A stretch of DNA of 64,000 bases, taken from the NCBI RefSeq assembly GCF_030733385.1, contig NZ_JASHJC010000012.1:62001-126000 (forward strand). The letters are read 5' to 3'. Position numbers and translations under genes: made by a program. This stretch comes from Roseovarius sp. MMSF_3359 (GTDB taxonomy: Bacteria > Pseudomonadota > Alphaproteobacteria > Rhodobacterales > Rhodobacteraceae). Each line of letters starts with the position of its first letter. Within the stretch, counting starts at the first letter, position 1. Positions 27,060 through 36,733 of this stretch are shown here, one piece after another. The notes under the pieces are model-generated. The model had not been told where the DNA came from and made no database searches. It saw only the letters and a program-made list of their open reading frames with translations.

Positions 27060-29594
27060 CTACTTGCTGGCGGCGGCCTTCTTCTTGGTCGCTTTCTTGG
27101 CGGGGGCCTTCTTGCGGCCCTTGCCTTTCTTCGCGGCCTTCTCGGCGATGAGTTCCACGGCCATTTCCATGGTCACATCCGCTGGCTCCACGCCTTTGGG
27201 GATGGTTGCGTTGACCTTCTCCCATTTGACATAGGGCCCGTAGCGGCCATCCATCACGTTGACCGCTCCGCCATCCTCGGGATGCTCGCCCAACTCCTTG
27301 AGCGGCTTGGCCGCCGCACGGCCCGCCCCACGGCTGGCGGCCTTCTTGGCCAGTTCCTCGACGGCGCGGTTCATGCCGATGGTGAAGACCTCGTCGACCT
27401 CCTTGAGATTGGCATAAAGCCGCCCGTGTTTCACAAAAGGCCCGTAGCGTCCGATCCCGGCCTCGATCATCTCGCCATCCTCGGGGTGGGGACCAACTTC
27501 GCGTGGCAGGCTCAGGAGCGTTAGCGCCTTTTCGAGGTCCATATCGTCCTGTGACCATCCTTTGGGCAGGCTGGCGCGTGGCGGCTTCTTGTTCTCTTCG
27601 GTCGCCTCGCCACGCTGCACGTATGGCCCGAACCGGCCCGAGCGGAGGCTGATCTCATCGCCTGCATCCTCGCCCAGCACCCGGTCGCCGCCTTCGGCCG
27701 CATCGCCGCCGATGGGGCGGGTATACCGGCATTCCGGGTAATTACCGCAGCCGACAAAGCCGCCGGACTTGGAGGTCTTGAGGTGCAACTGCCCATTGCC
27801 GCAAAGCGGGCAGATCCGCGGATCGCTGCCATCCTCGCGCGGGGGGTAGAGCGTGGGTGCCAAGGCGTCGTCCAGCACATCCAGCACTTCGGTGATGCGC
27901 AGCTCAGACGTTTCGGCAATCGCCGCGGAGAAGTCGCGCCAGAACTTGGCCAGCGTCTCTTTATAGTCGCCGTCGCCCGCGCTGATCACATCTAGCTCTT
28001 CTTCGAGATTGGCGGTGAACTCATATCCCACATATTTCCGGAAGAAGTTCAGCAGGAAGATCGTGACGATCCGCCCCTTATCCTCGGGGATCAGGCGGTT
28101 CTTGTCCTTGCGGACATATTCGCGGTCCTGGATCGTGGTGACGATGCTGGCATAGGTCGAGGGGCGGCCAATCCCCAGCTCTTCCATGCGCTTGACCAAT
28201 GTGGCCTCGGTATAGCGCGGCGGCGGCTGTGTGAAATGCTGCTCGGGCGTGACGCGGCGCTTGTCGGCGGCCTCGCCTTCCATGACCTGCGGCAGGCGTT
28301 TGTCGTCATCATCGACAACCGCATCGTCGCGACCTTCCTCATAGACCTTCATGAACCCTTCAAAGAGGACCACCTGACCGGTGGCGCGCAGGCCCACCTG
28401 CCCATCGGCGCTGCCGATATCGACCGTCGTGCGCTCCATCCGGGCCGAGGCCATCTGGCACGCGAGGGTGCGCTTCCAGATCAGATCATAGAGCTTGCGC
28501 TGATCCGCATCGGTGGTTTTGATCCCGTTTGCATCGCGTGTCATGTCCGTCGGGCGGATACATTCATGCGCTTCCTGGGCGTTCTTGGCCTTGTTCTTGT
28601 ACATGCGCGGCGATTTGGACACGTATTCCTCGCCATAGCGGTCCTTGATCGCATCGCGCGCGGCCATCACTGCCTCGGGGGCCATGTCGATGCCATCGGT
28701 CCGCATATAAGTAATGTAGCCCGCCTCGTAGAGCCGTTGCGCCGCCGACATGGTCTGCCGCGCGCCCATGCCGAACTTGCGGCTGGCCTCCTGTTGCAGG
28801 GTCGAGGTCATGAACGGGGCCGAGGGGTTGCGGCTCGCGGGCTTGGCCTCGACCGAGGTGATCGTGAGGTCACGGCTTTCGATCGCCTGCACCGCCAGTT
28901 CGGCCTGCGTCGCGTTGGCGATGTCGAACTTGTCGAGCTTCTTGCCCGCAAGGATCGTGAGGCGCGCCTCGTATTCCTGCCCGCGGGGCGTGCCGAGGAT
29001 CGCCTTGACCGACCAGTATTCCTGCGGGTTGAAGGCTTCAATCTCCATCTCGCGCTCGACGATGAGGCGCAGGCAGACCGACTGCACCCGGCCCGCGGAT
29101 TTCGCGCCGGGCAGCTTGCGCCAGAGCACCGGTGAGAGGTTGAAGCCCACAAGGTAATCCAGAGCGCGCCGCGCCAGGTAGGCCTGCACCAGCGGCTCAT
29201 CGACCTGGCGGGGGTTTTCCATCGCCTCGGTCACGGCGGATTTGGTGATCGCGTTGAACACCACGCGGCTGACCGGTGTGTCCTTCTTGATCGCCTTGCG
29301 TTTGCGTAGGGCCTCTTCGAGGTGCCAGCTGATCGCCTCACCCTCACGGTCGGGGTCGGTGGCGAGGATAAGCGCGTTGTCGTCCTTCAGCGCGTCGGCG
29401 ATGGCCTTGACATGCTTGCGGCTGTCGTAGCCGACCTCCCATTTCATGTCGAAATCGTTCTCGGTATCGACTGAACCATCCTTGGGCGGCAGGTCGCGCA
29501 CATGCCCGTAGGACGCCAGAACGGTGTAGTCCGAGCCCAGGTATTTGTTGATTGTCTTGGCCTTGGCCGGGGATTCGACAACGACAACGGGCAT
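27060..29594 (-). CDS. topA: DNA topoisomerase I
   Basis: Type IA topoisomerase of 844 residues that relaxes negative supercoils. The Toprim domain begins with VVVESPAKAKTINKYLG; the acidic DxDREGE triad is in ATDPDREGEAISWHLEEA (about residues 85-102). The active-site tyrosine is in YITYMRTDGID (about residue 300). One four-cysteine zinc ribbon (CPLCGNGQ…CGNYPECRY) and several repeated GRYGPFVKHG-type modules follow, and the end is a lysine/alanine-rich tail. The ATG at 29594 is fixed by AAGGAG 6 bases before it. Confidence 0.97.
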   Translation of the reverse strand: MPVVVVESPAKAKTINKYLGSDYTVLASYGHVRDLPPKDGSVDTENDFDMKWEVGYDSRKHVKAIADALKDDNALILATDPDREGEAISWHLEEALRKRKAIKKDTPVSRVVFNAITKSAVTEAMENPRQVDEPLVQAYLARRALDYLVGFNLSPVLWRKLPGAKSAGRVQSVCLRLIVEREMEIEAFNPQEYWSVKAILGTPRGQEYEARLTILAGKKLDKFDIANATQAELAVQAIESRDLTITSVEAKPASRNPSAPFMTSTLQQEASRKFGMGARQTMSAAQRLYEAGYITYMRTDGIDMAPEAVMAARDAIKDRYGEEYVSKSPRMYKNKAKNAQEAHECIRPTDMTRDANGIKTTDADQRKLYDLIWKRTLACQMASARMERTTVDIGSADGQVGLRATGQVVLFEGFMKVYEEGRDDAVVDDDDKRLPQVMEGEAADKRRVTPEQHFTQPPPRYTEATLVKRMEELGIGRPSTYASIVTTIQDREYVRKDKNRLIPEDKGRIVTIFLLNFFRKYVGYEFTANLEEELDVISAGDGDYKETLAKFWRDFSAAIAETSELRITEVLDVLDDALAPTLYPPREDGSDPRICPLCGNGQLHLKTSKSGGFVGCGNYPECRYTRPIGGDAAEGGDRVLGEDAGDEISLRSGRFGPYVQRGEATEENKKPPRASLPKGWSQDDMDLEKALTLLSLPREVGPHPEDGEMIEAGIGRYGPFVKHGRLYANLKEVDEVFTIGMNRAVEELAKKAASRGAGRAAAKPLKELGEHPEDGGAVNVMDGRYGPYVKWEKVNATIPKGVEPADVTMEMAVELIAEKAAKKGKGRKKAPAKKATKKKAAASK

Positions 29595-29745
29595 GGAAAC
29601 TCCTTTCGACTCGGGACGAGGCTTATGGCGGCGGAACATGTGGGGTGGCAAGAGGTATTGTCAATGCACCCCGTGCAAGGGCGTGGCAATTTGCAGGTTG
29701 GTCCGGGATGGCGAGGGCGGCGATAGCGTGGGGCGGGGCGGGTTG

Positions 29746-30897
29746 TCACTCCGCCAGGGCAAGCAGCCCTCCGGCCTGGCGCTTGATCCTGCCTTCGAGT
29801 TCTAGATCGACCAGCACGGGCGACACGTTATGAGCGGGCGCGGCAAGATCGCGGATCAACTGATCCTCGGCAATCGGGGAGGGACCGAGGCGTTCCAGGA
29901 TCATGGTGTGGAGGTTCGCGGTCTGGGCCGGTGAATGCCGGGGCGGGGGCGGCTCGGTGGAGTGTTCCAGAGGCATGTCGATCTGTACGGGTGCGGTTTC
30001 GGTCTGCGGCAGGGCTTCGATCACATCATCGGCGTTCCGCACCAGCCGCGCGCCGTCACGGATCAGAAGATTGCATCCCGCAGCCCGTGCATCGAACGGA
30101 TGGCCAGGCACCGCCAGAACCTCGCGGCCCTGGTCGAGCGCATTGCGCGCGGTGATGAGGCTGCCAGACTTGGCGGCGGCCTCCACGACGATGGTCGCAC
30201 GGGAGATGCCGCTGATGATCCGGTTTCGGCGGGGGAAATGGCGAGCCTGCGGGGTGAGGCCCATCGGTTGTTCCGAAAGGCGCACTCCGCTTTCGGCGAT
30301 TTCATGGGCGAGGTTGGTGTTTTCGGCGGGGTACATCACGTCGACACCGCCCCCCAGAACGGCAACGGTGCCGGAGCTAAGTGCAGCCTGATGCGCCGCG
30401 GTGTCGATGCCGCGCGCCATGCCGGAGACAATTACATAACCCTTGTCACCCAGATCACTGGCCAGTGCGCGGGCCATGCGCAGCCCCAGTGACGAGGCGT
30501 TGCGGGCACCAACAAGGGCGACCATGGGGCGGGAAAGGACGGAGACATCCCCGATCGCCCAGAAGAAGGGCGGCGCATCGGAGATCTGCATGAGGTCCCG
30601 GGGGTAGTCGGGCGTGCCAGCGCAGATCATCTGCGCGCCTGCGGCCTTGGCGGCACGTATCTCGGCCAGGACCACGCCTTCGGGACATGTTTGATAGTCT
30701 TTGACACCGGCCGCGGCGGCGACATCAGGCAATGCCTCAAGCGCGGCCTGCGCCGTTACGTGCTCGTTGAGTAGCCTGTAGAATGTGGAAGGCCCGACGC
30801 GGCGGGAACGCAATAGACGGAGCCACGATATCCGATCATCTTCCGTGGTGGGTGGGAGTGGGGGGTGAGTGGAAGGATGTTCTAAATCCTCGGTCAT
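29746..30897 (-). CDS. dprA: DNA-processing protein DprA
   Basis: A 383-residue protein that loads RecA on incoming single-stranded DNA during transformation. An N-terminal helical domain (about residues 15-70), the Rossmann core with MVALVGARNASSLGLRMA and VIVSGMARGIDTAAH (about 125-170), RNRIISGIS, and a C-terminal winged-helix DML1-like domain (about 320-380) are visible. GGAG precedes the chosen ATG; a longer frame without a ribosome site exists upstream. It lies 150 bases upstream of topA in the same direction, a common alphaproteobacterial order. Confidence 0.94.
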   Translation of the reverse strand: MTEDLEHPSTHPPLPPTTEDDRISWLRLLRSRRVGPSTFYRLLNEHVTAQAALEALPDVAAAAGVKDYQTCPEGVVLAEIRAAKAAGAQMICAGTPDYPRDLMQISDAPPFFWAIGDVSVLSRPMVALVGARNASSLGLRMARALASDLGDKGYVIVSGMARGIDTAAHQAALSSGTVAVLGGGVDVMYPAENTNLAHEIAESGVRLSEQPMGLTPQARHFPRRNRIISGISRATIVVEAAAKSGSLITARNALDQGREVLAVPGHPFDARAAGCNLLIRDGARLVRNADDVIEALPQTETAPVQIDMPLEHSTEPPPPRHSPAQTANLHTMILERLGPSPIAEDQLIRDLAAPAHNVSPVLVDLELEGRIKRQAGGLLALAE

Positions 30898-31143
30898 CGT
30901 GACTCCGCCTGCTTGCAACACCAGTTTTAGATTCAGGGTGGTTAATGGGGAGTAAATCAATGTGATGGGGTAGATCGGAAACTGCATTTTTCATCCCAAA
31001 ATATTGAAATATATAACTAAAAAACTTCCATTTTTGAAAGGTGCCGATTTCGAAAACTGCCAAGTTATCCATGGCCTCGCCATTAATGGGGAGGCGGAAT
31101 GCGCATCTGCGCCCTGTCGATTCATGATTTACCCACAAGTCCC
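30898..31143. other. AT-rich 5' region of dprA
   Basis: Together with the hairpin next to it this gap covers 309 bases. The part 30955-31060 is strikingly AT-rich for this genome and contains a palindrome ATATT-GA-AATAT at 31001-31012. It probably carries the dprA promoter. No gene is recognised. Confidence 0.5.
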
Positions 31144-31175
31144 GAGCAGAGATCACCCCGGGTGATTCTCTGCTC
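31144..31175 (-). terminator. long inverted repeat after the GFA-family gene
   Basis: GAGCAGAGATCACC at 31144-31157 pairs with the segment 31161-31175 ending TCTCTGCTC, giving a stem of about 14-15 pairs with one bulged T at 31167. It lies 31 bases after the stop of the tldD-GFA unit. A T-tract is lacking. Confidence 0.55.
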
Positions 31176-31206
31176 TCGCGAAGGGCCAGCTATCCCCGGG
31201 GGCGCT

Positions 31207-31572
31207 TCAGTCCAGAAAGCGCCAGGTTTCCGCCCCGTCGAAATGACGCACGGGAATGTCCGCGATCTGATCCGGCACTGCCATGGCCAGATTGACCGCC
31301 ATCCAAGGCGCTCCTGGCTGCGGCTTGATCGGCGTCCAATGGGTTGTGGCGCCGCACCTGCGGCAAAAGTGAAAAGCGAGCTGTTTGTCGCCATGTGAAT
31401 AGGTCGCGGTTTGCCCGGTCACGTCGACCTGATCCGGTGGCATGTGCGCCCAGAGGGCACGATAGCGGCGGCAGGCTGAGCAATTGCATTTCACGATCTG
31501 CGCGGGGCGGGTGGCAAGGCGAAAGGTCACAGCGCCGCAGTGGCATGATCCGCTCAGCGCCGCCGCACTCAT
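31207..31572 (-). CDS. GFA-family (CENP-V/GFA) zinc protein
   Basis: A 121-residue protein of the glutathione-dependent formaldehyde-activating family. Zinc-binding cysteines appear as GSCHCGAVTF (about residues 9-18), KCNCSACRR (about 28-36) and FCRRCGATTHW (about 68-78), the standard CxC / CxxC layout. Whether it acts on formaldehyde-glutathione is unproven; many members are of unknown function. The ATG overlaps the tldD stop by four bases, so the genes are coupled. A longer frame upstream lies inside tldD and is rejected. Confidence 0.85.
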   Translation of the reverse strand: MSAAALSGSCHCGAVTFRLATRPAQIVKCNCSACRRYRALWAHMPPDQVDVTGQTATYSHGDKQLAFHFCRRCGATTHWTPIKPQPGAPWMAVNLAMAVPDQIADIPVRHFDGAETWRFLD

Positions 31573-32990
31573 GCGGCCGAGCCGCCCACCGTAAGCCCGC
31601 CGATCATGACCGTTGGTTGTCCGACGCCCACCGGCACCCATTGACCCTGCTTGCCGCAATTTCCCATGCCGGGGTCGAGCGCCATGTCATTGCCGAGGCC
31701 CCGGATCTGCTTGAGTGCGGTGGCGCCATCGCCAATCAGCGTGGCACCCTTGACCGGTGCGCCGACTTTGCCGTTTTCGACGCGATAGGCTTCGGTGCAG
31801 GAGAAGACGAACTTGCCATTGGTGATATCGACCTGCCCGCCACCGAAGCCCACGGCGTAGATCCCGTCCTTGAGATCGGCCACCAGGTCCGCCGGATTGG
31901 CATCACCGCCCAGCATGTAGGTGTTGGTCATCCGTGGCATCGGCGCGTGGGCATAGCTTTCGCGGCGGCCATTGCCGGTGGGCGCGACGCCCATCAGGCG
32001 GGCGTTCTGCCGGTCCTGCATGTAGCCGACCAATATGCCGTCTTCGATCAAGGTGTTCTTGCCTGAGGGCGTCCCTTCGTCATCGACGGTGATGCTGCCG
32101 CGCCGGTCGGGGATCGTACCATCGTCCAGCACGGTCACGCCTTTGGCCGCGATCCTTTGCCCCATGAGGCCCGCAAATGCGCTGGAGCCCTTGCGGTTGA
32201 AATCACCTTCAAGCCCGTGACCGATGGCCTCGTGCAGCAGGATCCCGGGCCAGCCGGGGCCGAGCACCACATCCATGACACCCGCCGGCGCAGGGACCGC
32301 ATCGAGATTGACGGTGGCGATCCGCAGCGCCTCGCGCGCCTTGGCCTGCCAGTCGGTGGGGTCCAGAAGCCCATCGAGGCCTACGCGGCCCCCGCCGCCC
32401 GCGGTGCCCGTCTCGCGGCGGCCATCCTGCTCGACGATGACCGACACGTTGACCCGCGTCATTGGGCGCGTGTCGGAAACCTCGGAACCATCGGGGCGCA
32501 GGACGGTGACTTCCTGATGCGCCGCGGCAATGGTGGCCGAGACTTGGACGACGCGGGGGTCAAGATCACGGGCGAAGGCATCAATCTGCCGCAAAGTATC
32601 AAGCTTGACCGGGAATTCCGCCCCGCTGATCGGGTCGGCGTCGGTATAGAGGCTCTTGTTGGTGCGGGCAGGGGCGTCGGCCAGCGTGCCGCCTCCCTGA
32701 CCTACGGCCAGGCGGGCTGTTGCGACCGCGCGAGCCAGGGCTGGTTCGGAAATCTCGGAGGCATGGGCATAGCCGGTGACCTCGCCCAGCACCGCCCGCA
32801 ACCCGAAGCCTTCGGAAGCGTCATAGCTGGCCGTCTTAACCCGGCCATCGTCGAAATGCAGCGCCTCGGCACGGCGCCGTTCGATGAAAAGCTCCCCGTC
32901 ATCGGCCCCGTGTGTCGCAGTCCGAAGCTGCGCCAATGCAGCGTCGCGATCAATGGCGGTCTCGAAAGGGCGGAAGGTTTTTTCGCTCAT
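31569..32990 (-). CDS. tldD: metalloprotease TldD
   Basis: A 473-residue member of the TldD/PmbA (U62) family, which with TldE cleaves unfolded peptides and matures peptide products. The metal motif [11 protein letters not shown] lies at 253-263, and the C-terminal cysteine in [11 protein letters not shown] (about 380-390) is the third ligand region. AGAGG precedes the ATG at 32990. The tldE partner is not in the window. The gene faces away from coxB and shares with it an upstream FNR-type box, centred about 42 bases before its start codon. Confidence 0.95.
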   Translation of the reverse strand: MSEKTFRPFETAIDRDAALAQLRTATHGADDGELFIERRRAEALHFDDGRVKTASYDASEGFGLRAVLGEVTGYAHASEISEPALARAVATARLAVGQGGGTLADAPARTNKSLYTDADPISGAEFPVKLDTLRQIDAFARDLDPRVVQVSATIAAAHQEVTVLRPDGSEVSDTRPMTRVNVSVIVEQDGRRETGTAGGGGRVGLDGLLDPTDWQAKAREALRIATVNLDAVPAPAGVMDVVLGPGWPGILLHEAIGHGLEGDFNRKGSSAFAGLMGQRIAAKGVTVLDDGTIPDRRGSITVDDEGTPSGKNTLIEDGILVGYMQDRQNARLMGVAPTGNGRRESYAHAPMPRMTNTYMLGGDANPADLVADLKDGIYAVGFGGGQVDITNGKFVFSCTEAYRVENGKVGAPVKGATLIGDGATALKQIRGLGNDMALDPGMGNCGKQGQWVPVGVGQPTVMIGGLTVGGSAA

Positions 32991-33025
32991 AGGGGCCTCT
33001 TCTGCGCGGGCCGGAGGCAAGTTTT

Positions 33026-33039
33026 TTGATCTAAATCAA
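33026..33039. promoter_or_regulatory. perfect FNR/FnrL-type box between tldD and coxB
   Basis: TTGATCTAAATCAA is an exact match to TTGAT-N4-ATCAA, the site of Fnr, FnrL and FixK regulators. It lies 148 bases before the coxB start and 36 bases before the tldD start. Identity with the consensus is read directly; the regulated gene and sign of control are inferred. Confidence 0.75.
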
Positions 33040-33186
33040 AAAAAGCGTCCGTTTGCCGCAATGGTCATTCTTGTCTGTTGGCGTAGAATATGGTTTCTAA
33101 CGGCGACGAAACAAAGGGATTCCGTTGACTGGTCGGATTTATCCGTACAGGCCCCCGGGAACCGCTTCAACCGATCAGGGTGCAAT

Positions 33187-34056
33187 ATGCGATTTTCAAC
33201 AAAGCTGCTGGCCGCACTGGCCGCCTTTACAGCCCTTCCCGCCGCGGCGCAGGAAAACCTTGAAATCATTGGCAAGCCGGAAACCGGCGGCCTCGGATTT
33301 CAGCCGGCCGTGACCGAACTGATGCGCGATATCGTGTGGCTGGATCACATGGTACTTATCATCATTACGGCGATTTCGCTCTTTGTGACGGCCCTGTTGA
33401 TCTATGCGATTGTTCGCTTCAACCGCCGCGCCAACCCGACACCGGCGAGCTTTACGCACAACTCGCCCATCGAAGTCGCCTGGACGATCATCCCGATCGT
33501 GATCCTAGTCTTCATTGGCGCCTTCTCCCTGCCGGTGCTGTTCAAGCAGCAGGAGATTCCCGAGGGTGACATCAACATCAAGGTGACCGGCTACCAGTGG
33601 TACTGGGGCTATGAATATACCGATCACGAGTTCGGCTTTGAAAGTTTCCTGATCGGCGAAGGCAAGGTTCTGAACGATGAGGTGATCGCGGAGCTTGAGG
33701 CGGCGGGTTACACCCGTGATGAATTCCTCCTGGCCACGGATACGGCCGTTGTCGTGCCGATCAACAAAACCGTTGTCATGACCGTGACAGGCGCCGACGT
33801 GATCCATAGCTGGACCATCCCCGCGTTTGGCGTGAAACAGGACGCCGTACCGGGCCGCCTGGCGCAGCTCTGGTTCAAAGCCGAGAAAGAGGGCGTTTAC
33901 TTCGGCCAATGCTCCGAGCTTTGCGGCAAGGACCACGCCTACATGCCGATCACCGTCAAGGTCGTGAGCCAGGAGGCCTATGACGCATGGCTCGAAGGCG
34001 CGATCGAGGAATATGCCGGCACCCCGCTGGACTATGACGTGGCATCCGCCGAGTAA
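33187..34056 (+). CDS. coxB: cytochrome c oxidase subunit II
   Basis: Electron-entry subunit of an aa3-type oxidase, 289 residues. A cleavable signal (ending PAAAQEN) is followed by two membrane helices (about residues 45-75 and 95-117) and a periplasmic cupredoxin domain. The CuA site is complete: His in ADVIHSW (about 198-204) and the [12 protein letters not shown] cluster (about 239-250). The aromatic YQWYWGYEY electron-entry segment (about 134-143) is present. The start was chosen for its signal peptide. Subunit I is not in this window. It heads the cta gene cluster. Confidence 0.97.
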   Translation: MRFSTKLLAALAAFTALPAAAQENLEIIGKPETGGLGFQPAVTELMRDIVWLDHMVLIIITAISLFVTALLIYAIVRFNRRANPTPASFTHNSPIEVAWTIIPIVILVFIGAFSLPVLFKQQEIPEGDINIKVTGYQWYWGYEYTDHEFGFESFLIGEGKVLNDEVIAELEAAGYTRDEFLLATDTAVVVPINKTVVMTVTGADVIHSWTIPAFGVKQDAVPGRLAQLWFKAEKEGVYFGQCSELCGKDHAYMPITVKVVSQEAYDAWLEGAIEEYAGTPLDYDVASAE

Positions 34057-34126
34057 CCGACCGAACGCAGGCTGACACCTGCCTTGCGAGACGACGCGGG
34101 GCAGGGATCTACCCACCGGAGTGACG

Positions 34127-35068
34127 ATGAGCGACGCAAGCATCAATAGCACCACGGCACAGACCGGCGATGCCGGTTTCGGTGATTTCTTCGCGCTGCT
34201 CAAGCCGCGTGTCATGTCGCTTGTCGTGTTCACGGCATTGGTGGGCCTTCTGGCCGCGCCTGTCGGCGTGCATCCGGTCGTGGGTCTTGCGGCGATCCTC
34301 TTCATCGCCGTGGGCGGCGGTGCGTCCGGCGCGCTCAACATGTGGTGGGACGCCGATATTGATCGCGTGATGAAGCGCACGCGCGGGCGACCGATCCCGG
34401 CGGGCAAGGTGACCGAGGGCGAGGCATTTGCCTTTGGCATGACCCTTTCGGTGATGTCGATCGTGATGCTGGCGCTGGCGTCGAATTTCGTGGCGGCGGG
34501 GCTTCTGGCCTTCACCATCTTCTTCTATGTCGTGATCTACTCGATGTGGCTCAAACGCTGGACGCCGCAGAATATCGTCATCGGTGGCGCCGCGGGGGCC
34601 TTCCCCCCGATGATCGGCTGGGCCGTGGCAACGGGCGGGATCAGCGTTGAGAGTGTGCTGATGTTCACCCTGATCTTCATGTGGACGCCGCCGCATTTCT
34701 GGGCGCTGTGCCTCTTCATGAAGTCCGATTACGAGGATGCCGGTGTGCCGATGCTGACGGTCACCCATGGCCGCAAATCGACGCGCAAACATATCCTGGT
34801 CTACACGCTCTTGCTGGCCCCGATTGCCATTGGCGCTGGGTTCACCAGCATTGGCGGGCCGGTCTATCTGAGTGTCGCGGTGATCCTGAACGCGCTTTTC
34901 GTGAAAGGTGCGATCGACATCTGGAAACGCGACGAGGCGATGGCCGAGGCCGATCAATACCGGACCGAGAAACGGGTCTTCAAACTCTCGCTCTACTACC
35001 TCTTTGGCCATTTCACCGCGATCCTGCTGCAGGCGACGCTGGGCAGCTACGGGCTGGGAGGCTGGTAA
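34127..35068 (+). CDS. ctaB: protoheme IX farnesyltransferase
   Basis: Membrane prenyltransferase of 313 residues that converts heme B to heme O for the oxidase. The first aspartate-rich motif is in NMWWDADIDRVMKRTRGRPIP (shown in part, about residues 69-88) and a second conserved loop in SDYEDAGVPMLTVTHG (about 201-216). There are eight or nine membrane helices. GGAG is placed 6 bases before the ATG at 34127; a GTG two codons earlier is less likely. It lies between coxB and ctaG. Confidence 0.96.
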   Translation: MSDASINSTTAQTGDAGFGDFFALLKPRVMSLVVFTALVGLLAAPVGVHPVVGLAAILFIAVGGGASGALNMWWDADIDRVMKRTRGRPIPAGKVTEGEAFAFGMTLSVMSIVMLALASNFVAAGLLAFTIFFYVVIYSMWLKRWTPQNIVIGGAAGAFPPMIGWAVATGGISVESVLMFTLIFMWTPPHFWALCLFMKSDYEDAGVPMLTVTHGRKSTRKHILVYTLLLAPIAIGAGFTSIGGPVYLSVAVILNALFVKGAIDIWKRDEAMAEADQYRTEKRVFKLSLYYLFGHFTAILLQATLGSYGLGGW

Positions 35069-35069
35069 G

Positions 35070-35231
35070 ATGAGCCTTTCGAAACAGCATGAGATGCACA
35101 AGCGCCGGTTTAGCCGCAACATGGGTCTGGGCCTCGTGCTGGCGGGGTTCGTGGCGCTGGTCTTTGGCCTGACCATTGCCAAGGTGTCCGACGACGAATT
35201 CGCCGTTCCAACCGAAGAGGCGGGGAGCTGA
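35070..35231 (+). CDS. small single-helix protein of the oxidase assembly cluster
   Basis: A 53-residue protein squeezed between ctaB and ctaG. It has a basic N-terminus (MSLSKQHEMHKRRFSRN), one membrane helix at about residues 18-37 and a short acidic tail. Its start lies 1 base after the ctaB stop and its stop overlaps the ctaG ATG, so it is clearly translated as part of the operon. Small proteins of this size recur at this position in rhodobacteria; no function is established that can be named from sequence. It may assist CtaG or heme transfer. Confidence 0.8.
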   Translation: MSLSKQHEMHKRRFSRNMGLGLVLAGFVALVFGLTIAKVSDDEFAVPTEEAGS

Positions 35232-35812
35232 TGGCGATGGATCCCAAAACCAAGACGGTGACACGGCTGGTGGCGGTGGCCGTGACCATGGGCGCGCTGG
35301 CCTGGGCCTCGGTGCCGTTCTATGACTGGTTCTGCCGTGTGACCGGCTTTGGCGGGACACCGGGCGTTGCGACCGCGGGGTCCGACGACGTCCTCGACAA
35401 GACCATCAAGATCCGCTTTGACGCCAGCAAGGAACGCGACATGCCGTGGGAGTTCAAGCCCATGGCGCGCGAGATGGAGATTCGGATCGGGGAGACCGGG
35501 TTGGCCTTCTACGAGGCCTATAACCCGACCGACAAACCCATTGCCGGGCAATCGAGCTATAACGTCACGCCCTATGAGGCGGGTGGCTTTTTCGTCAAGA
35601 TCGATTGCTTCTGCTTCCAGGAGCAGGTCTTGCAGCCGGGTGAGCGGGTCGAGATGCCCGTGACCTTCTATGTCGATCCCGAGATCGTCACCGACCGGGA
35701 CGCGAAGTACACCCACACGATCACGCTGTCCTATACTTTCTATGAAATCGACCTGCCCGAAGAGCACGCCGCCCTTGCGCAGGACGCTGAAACCGATAAA
35801 AACAAGAACTAA
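35231..35812 (+). CDS. ctaG: cytochrome c oxidase copper-assembly protein CtaG/Cox11
   Basis: A 193-residue membrane-anchored copper chaperone that helps insert CuB into subunit I. One helix (about residues 10-31) is followed by a periplasmic immunoglobulin-like domain with the copper-binding motif CFCFQEQ (about 133-139) and the cysteine in [13 protein letters not shown] (about 30-42). The sequence [13 protein letters not shown] is a family signature. The ATG overlaps the preceding stop. Confidence 0.96.
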   Translation: MAMDPKTKTVTRLVAVAVTMGALAWASVPFYDWFCRVTGFGGTPGVATAGSDDVLDKTIKIRFDASKERDMPWEFKPMAREMEIRIGETGLAFYEAYNPTDKPIAGQSSYNVTPYEAGGFFVKIDCFCFQEQVLQPGERVEMPVTFYVDPEIVTDRDAKYTHTITLSYTFYEIDLPEEHAALAQDAETDKNKN

Positions 35813-35835
35813 GACCGCCTGCGAGGGAACCCAAG

Positions 35836-36648
35836 ATGGCACATGAAAAAAATCACGACTATCACATTCTGAACCCCTCACTCTGGCCCTTCCTGGGTGC
35901 GTTTTTCGGGTTTGTGATGCTCTTCGGCGCGGTGCTGTGGATGTCGCCGCGGATCGACAACAACCAGCCCTGGGTTTTCCTGATGGGGCTCGTTGGCGTG
36001 CTCTACGTGATGTATGGCTGGTGGGCCGATGTGGTGACCGAAAGCAAGGTGGGCGATCACACCCCTGTCGTGCGGATCGGTCTGCGTTATGGCTTCATCA
36101 TGTTCATCATGTCCGAGGTCATGTTTTTCTCGGCCTGGTTCTGGACCTTCTTCAAACATGCGATGTACCCGATGGGACCTGAAAGCCCCATCAAGGATGG
36201 TCAGTGGCCACCTGCGGGGATCGAGACGTTTGACCCCTGGCACCTGCCGCTCATCAATACGCTGATCCTTCTGTGCTCGGGCTGTGCCGCCACATGGGCA
36301 CACCACGCGCTGGTGCATGAGAATAACCGCGACGACATGAAATGGGGCCTTATCATTGCGATCGCCCTTGGCGCGCTCTTCACCGTGTTCCAGGCCTACG
36401 AATACAGCCACGCGGCGTTCGGCTTCTCGGGCAACATCTATGGTGCGTCCTTCTTCATGGCGACCGGTTTCCACGGCGCGCATGTCATCATCGGCACCGT
36501 GTTCTTGTTCGTCTGCCTGATGCGCGTCTATCGCGGCCACTTCACCCCCGAAAAGCATATCGGGTTCGAGGCGGCAGCCTGGTACTGGCACTTCGTTGAC
36601 GTTGTCTGGCTCTTCCTCTTCGCCGCGATCTACATCTGGGGCGCCTGA
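35836..36648 (+). CDS. ctaE: cytochrome c oxidase subunit III
   Basis: Seven-helix subunit III of 270 residues. Diagnostic segments are [20 protein letters not shown] (about residues 88-107), [15 protein letters not shown] (about 149-163), [14 protein letters not shown] (about 211-224) and the C-terminal [14 protein letters not shown] (about 249-262). The glutamate of SEVMF is the conserved lipid-pocket residue. GAGGG precedes the ATG. It ends the cta cluster, followed directly by a strong terminator. Confidence 0.97.
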   Translation: MAHEKNHDYHILNPSLWPFLGAFFGFVMLFGAVLWMSPRIDNNQPWVFLMGLVGVLYVMYGWWADVVTESKVGDHTPVVRIGLRYGFIMFIMSEVMFFSAWFWTFFKHAMYPMGPESPIKDGQWPPAGIETFDPWHLPLINTLILLCSGCAATWAHHALVHENNRDDMKWGLIIAIALGALFTVFQAYEYSHAAFGFSGNIYGASFFMATGFHGAHVIIGTVFLFVCLMRVYRGHFTPEKHIGFEAAAWYWHFVDVVWLFLFAAIYIWGA

Positions 36649-36683
36649 GGACGGATCAGTCGCCGAAAGATTTAAGTATATTG

Positions 36684-36716
36684 AAAAGCGCGCGGGATGC
36701 CCTGCGCGCTTTTTTC
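36684..36716 (+). terminator. intrinsic terminator of the cta cluster
   Basis: AAAAGCGCGCGGG at 36684-36696 pairs with CCC at 36100+600-36702 and GCGCGCTTTT at 36704-36713 with one bulged base and an ATG loop, followed by a T-run. The stem is very strong and lies 35 bases after ctaE. Confidence 0.85.
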
Positions 36717-36733
36717 TTTGGAGAGGTTTCTGG

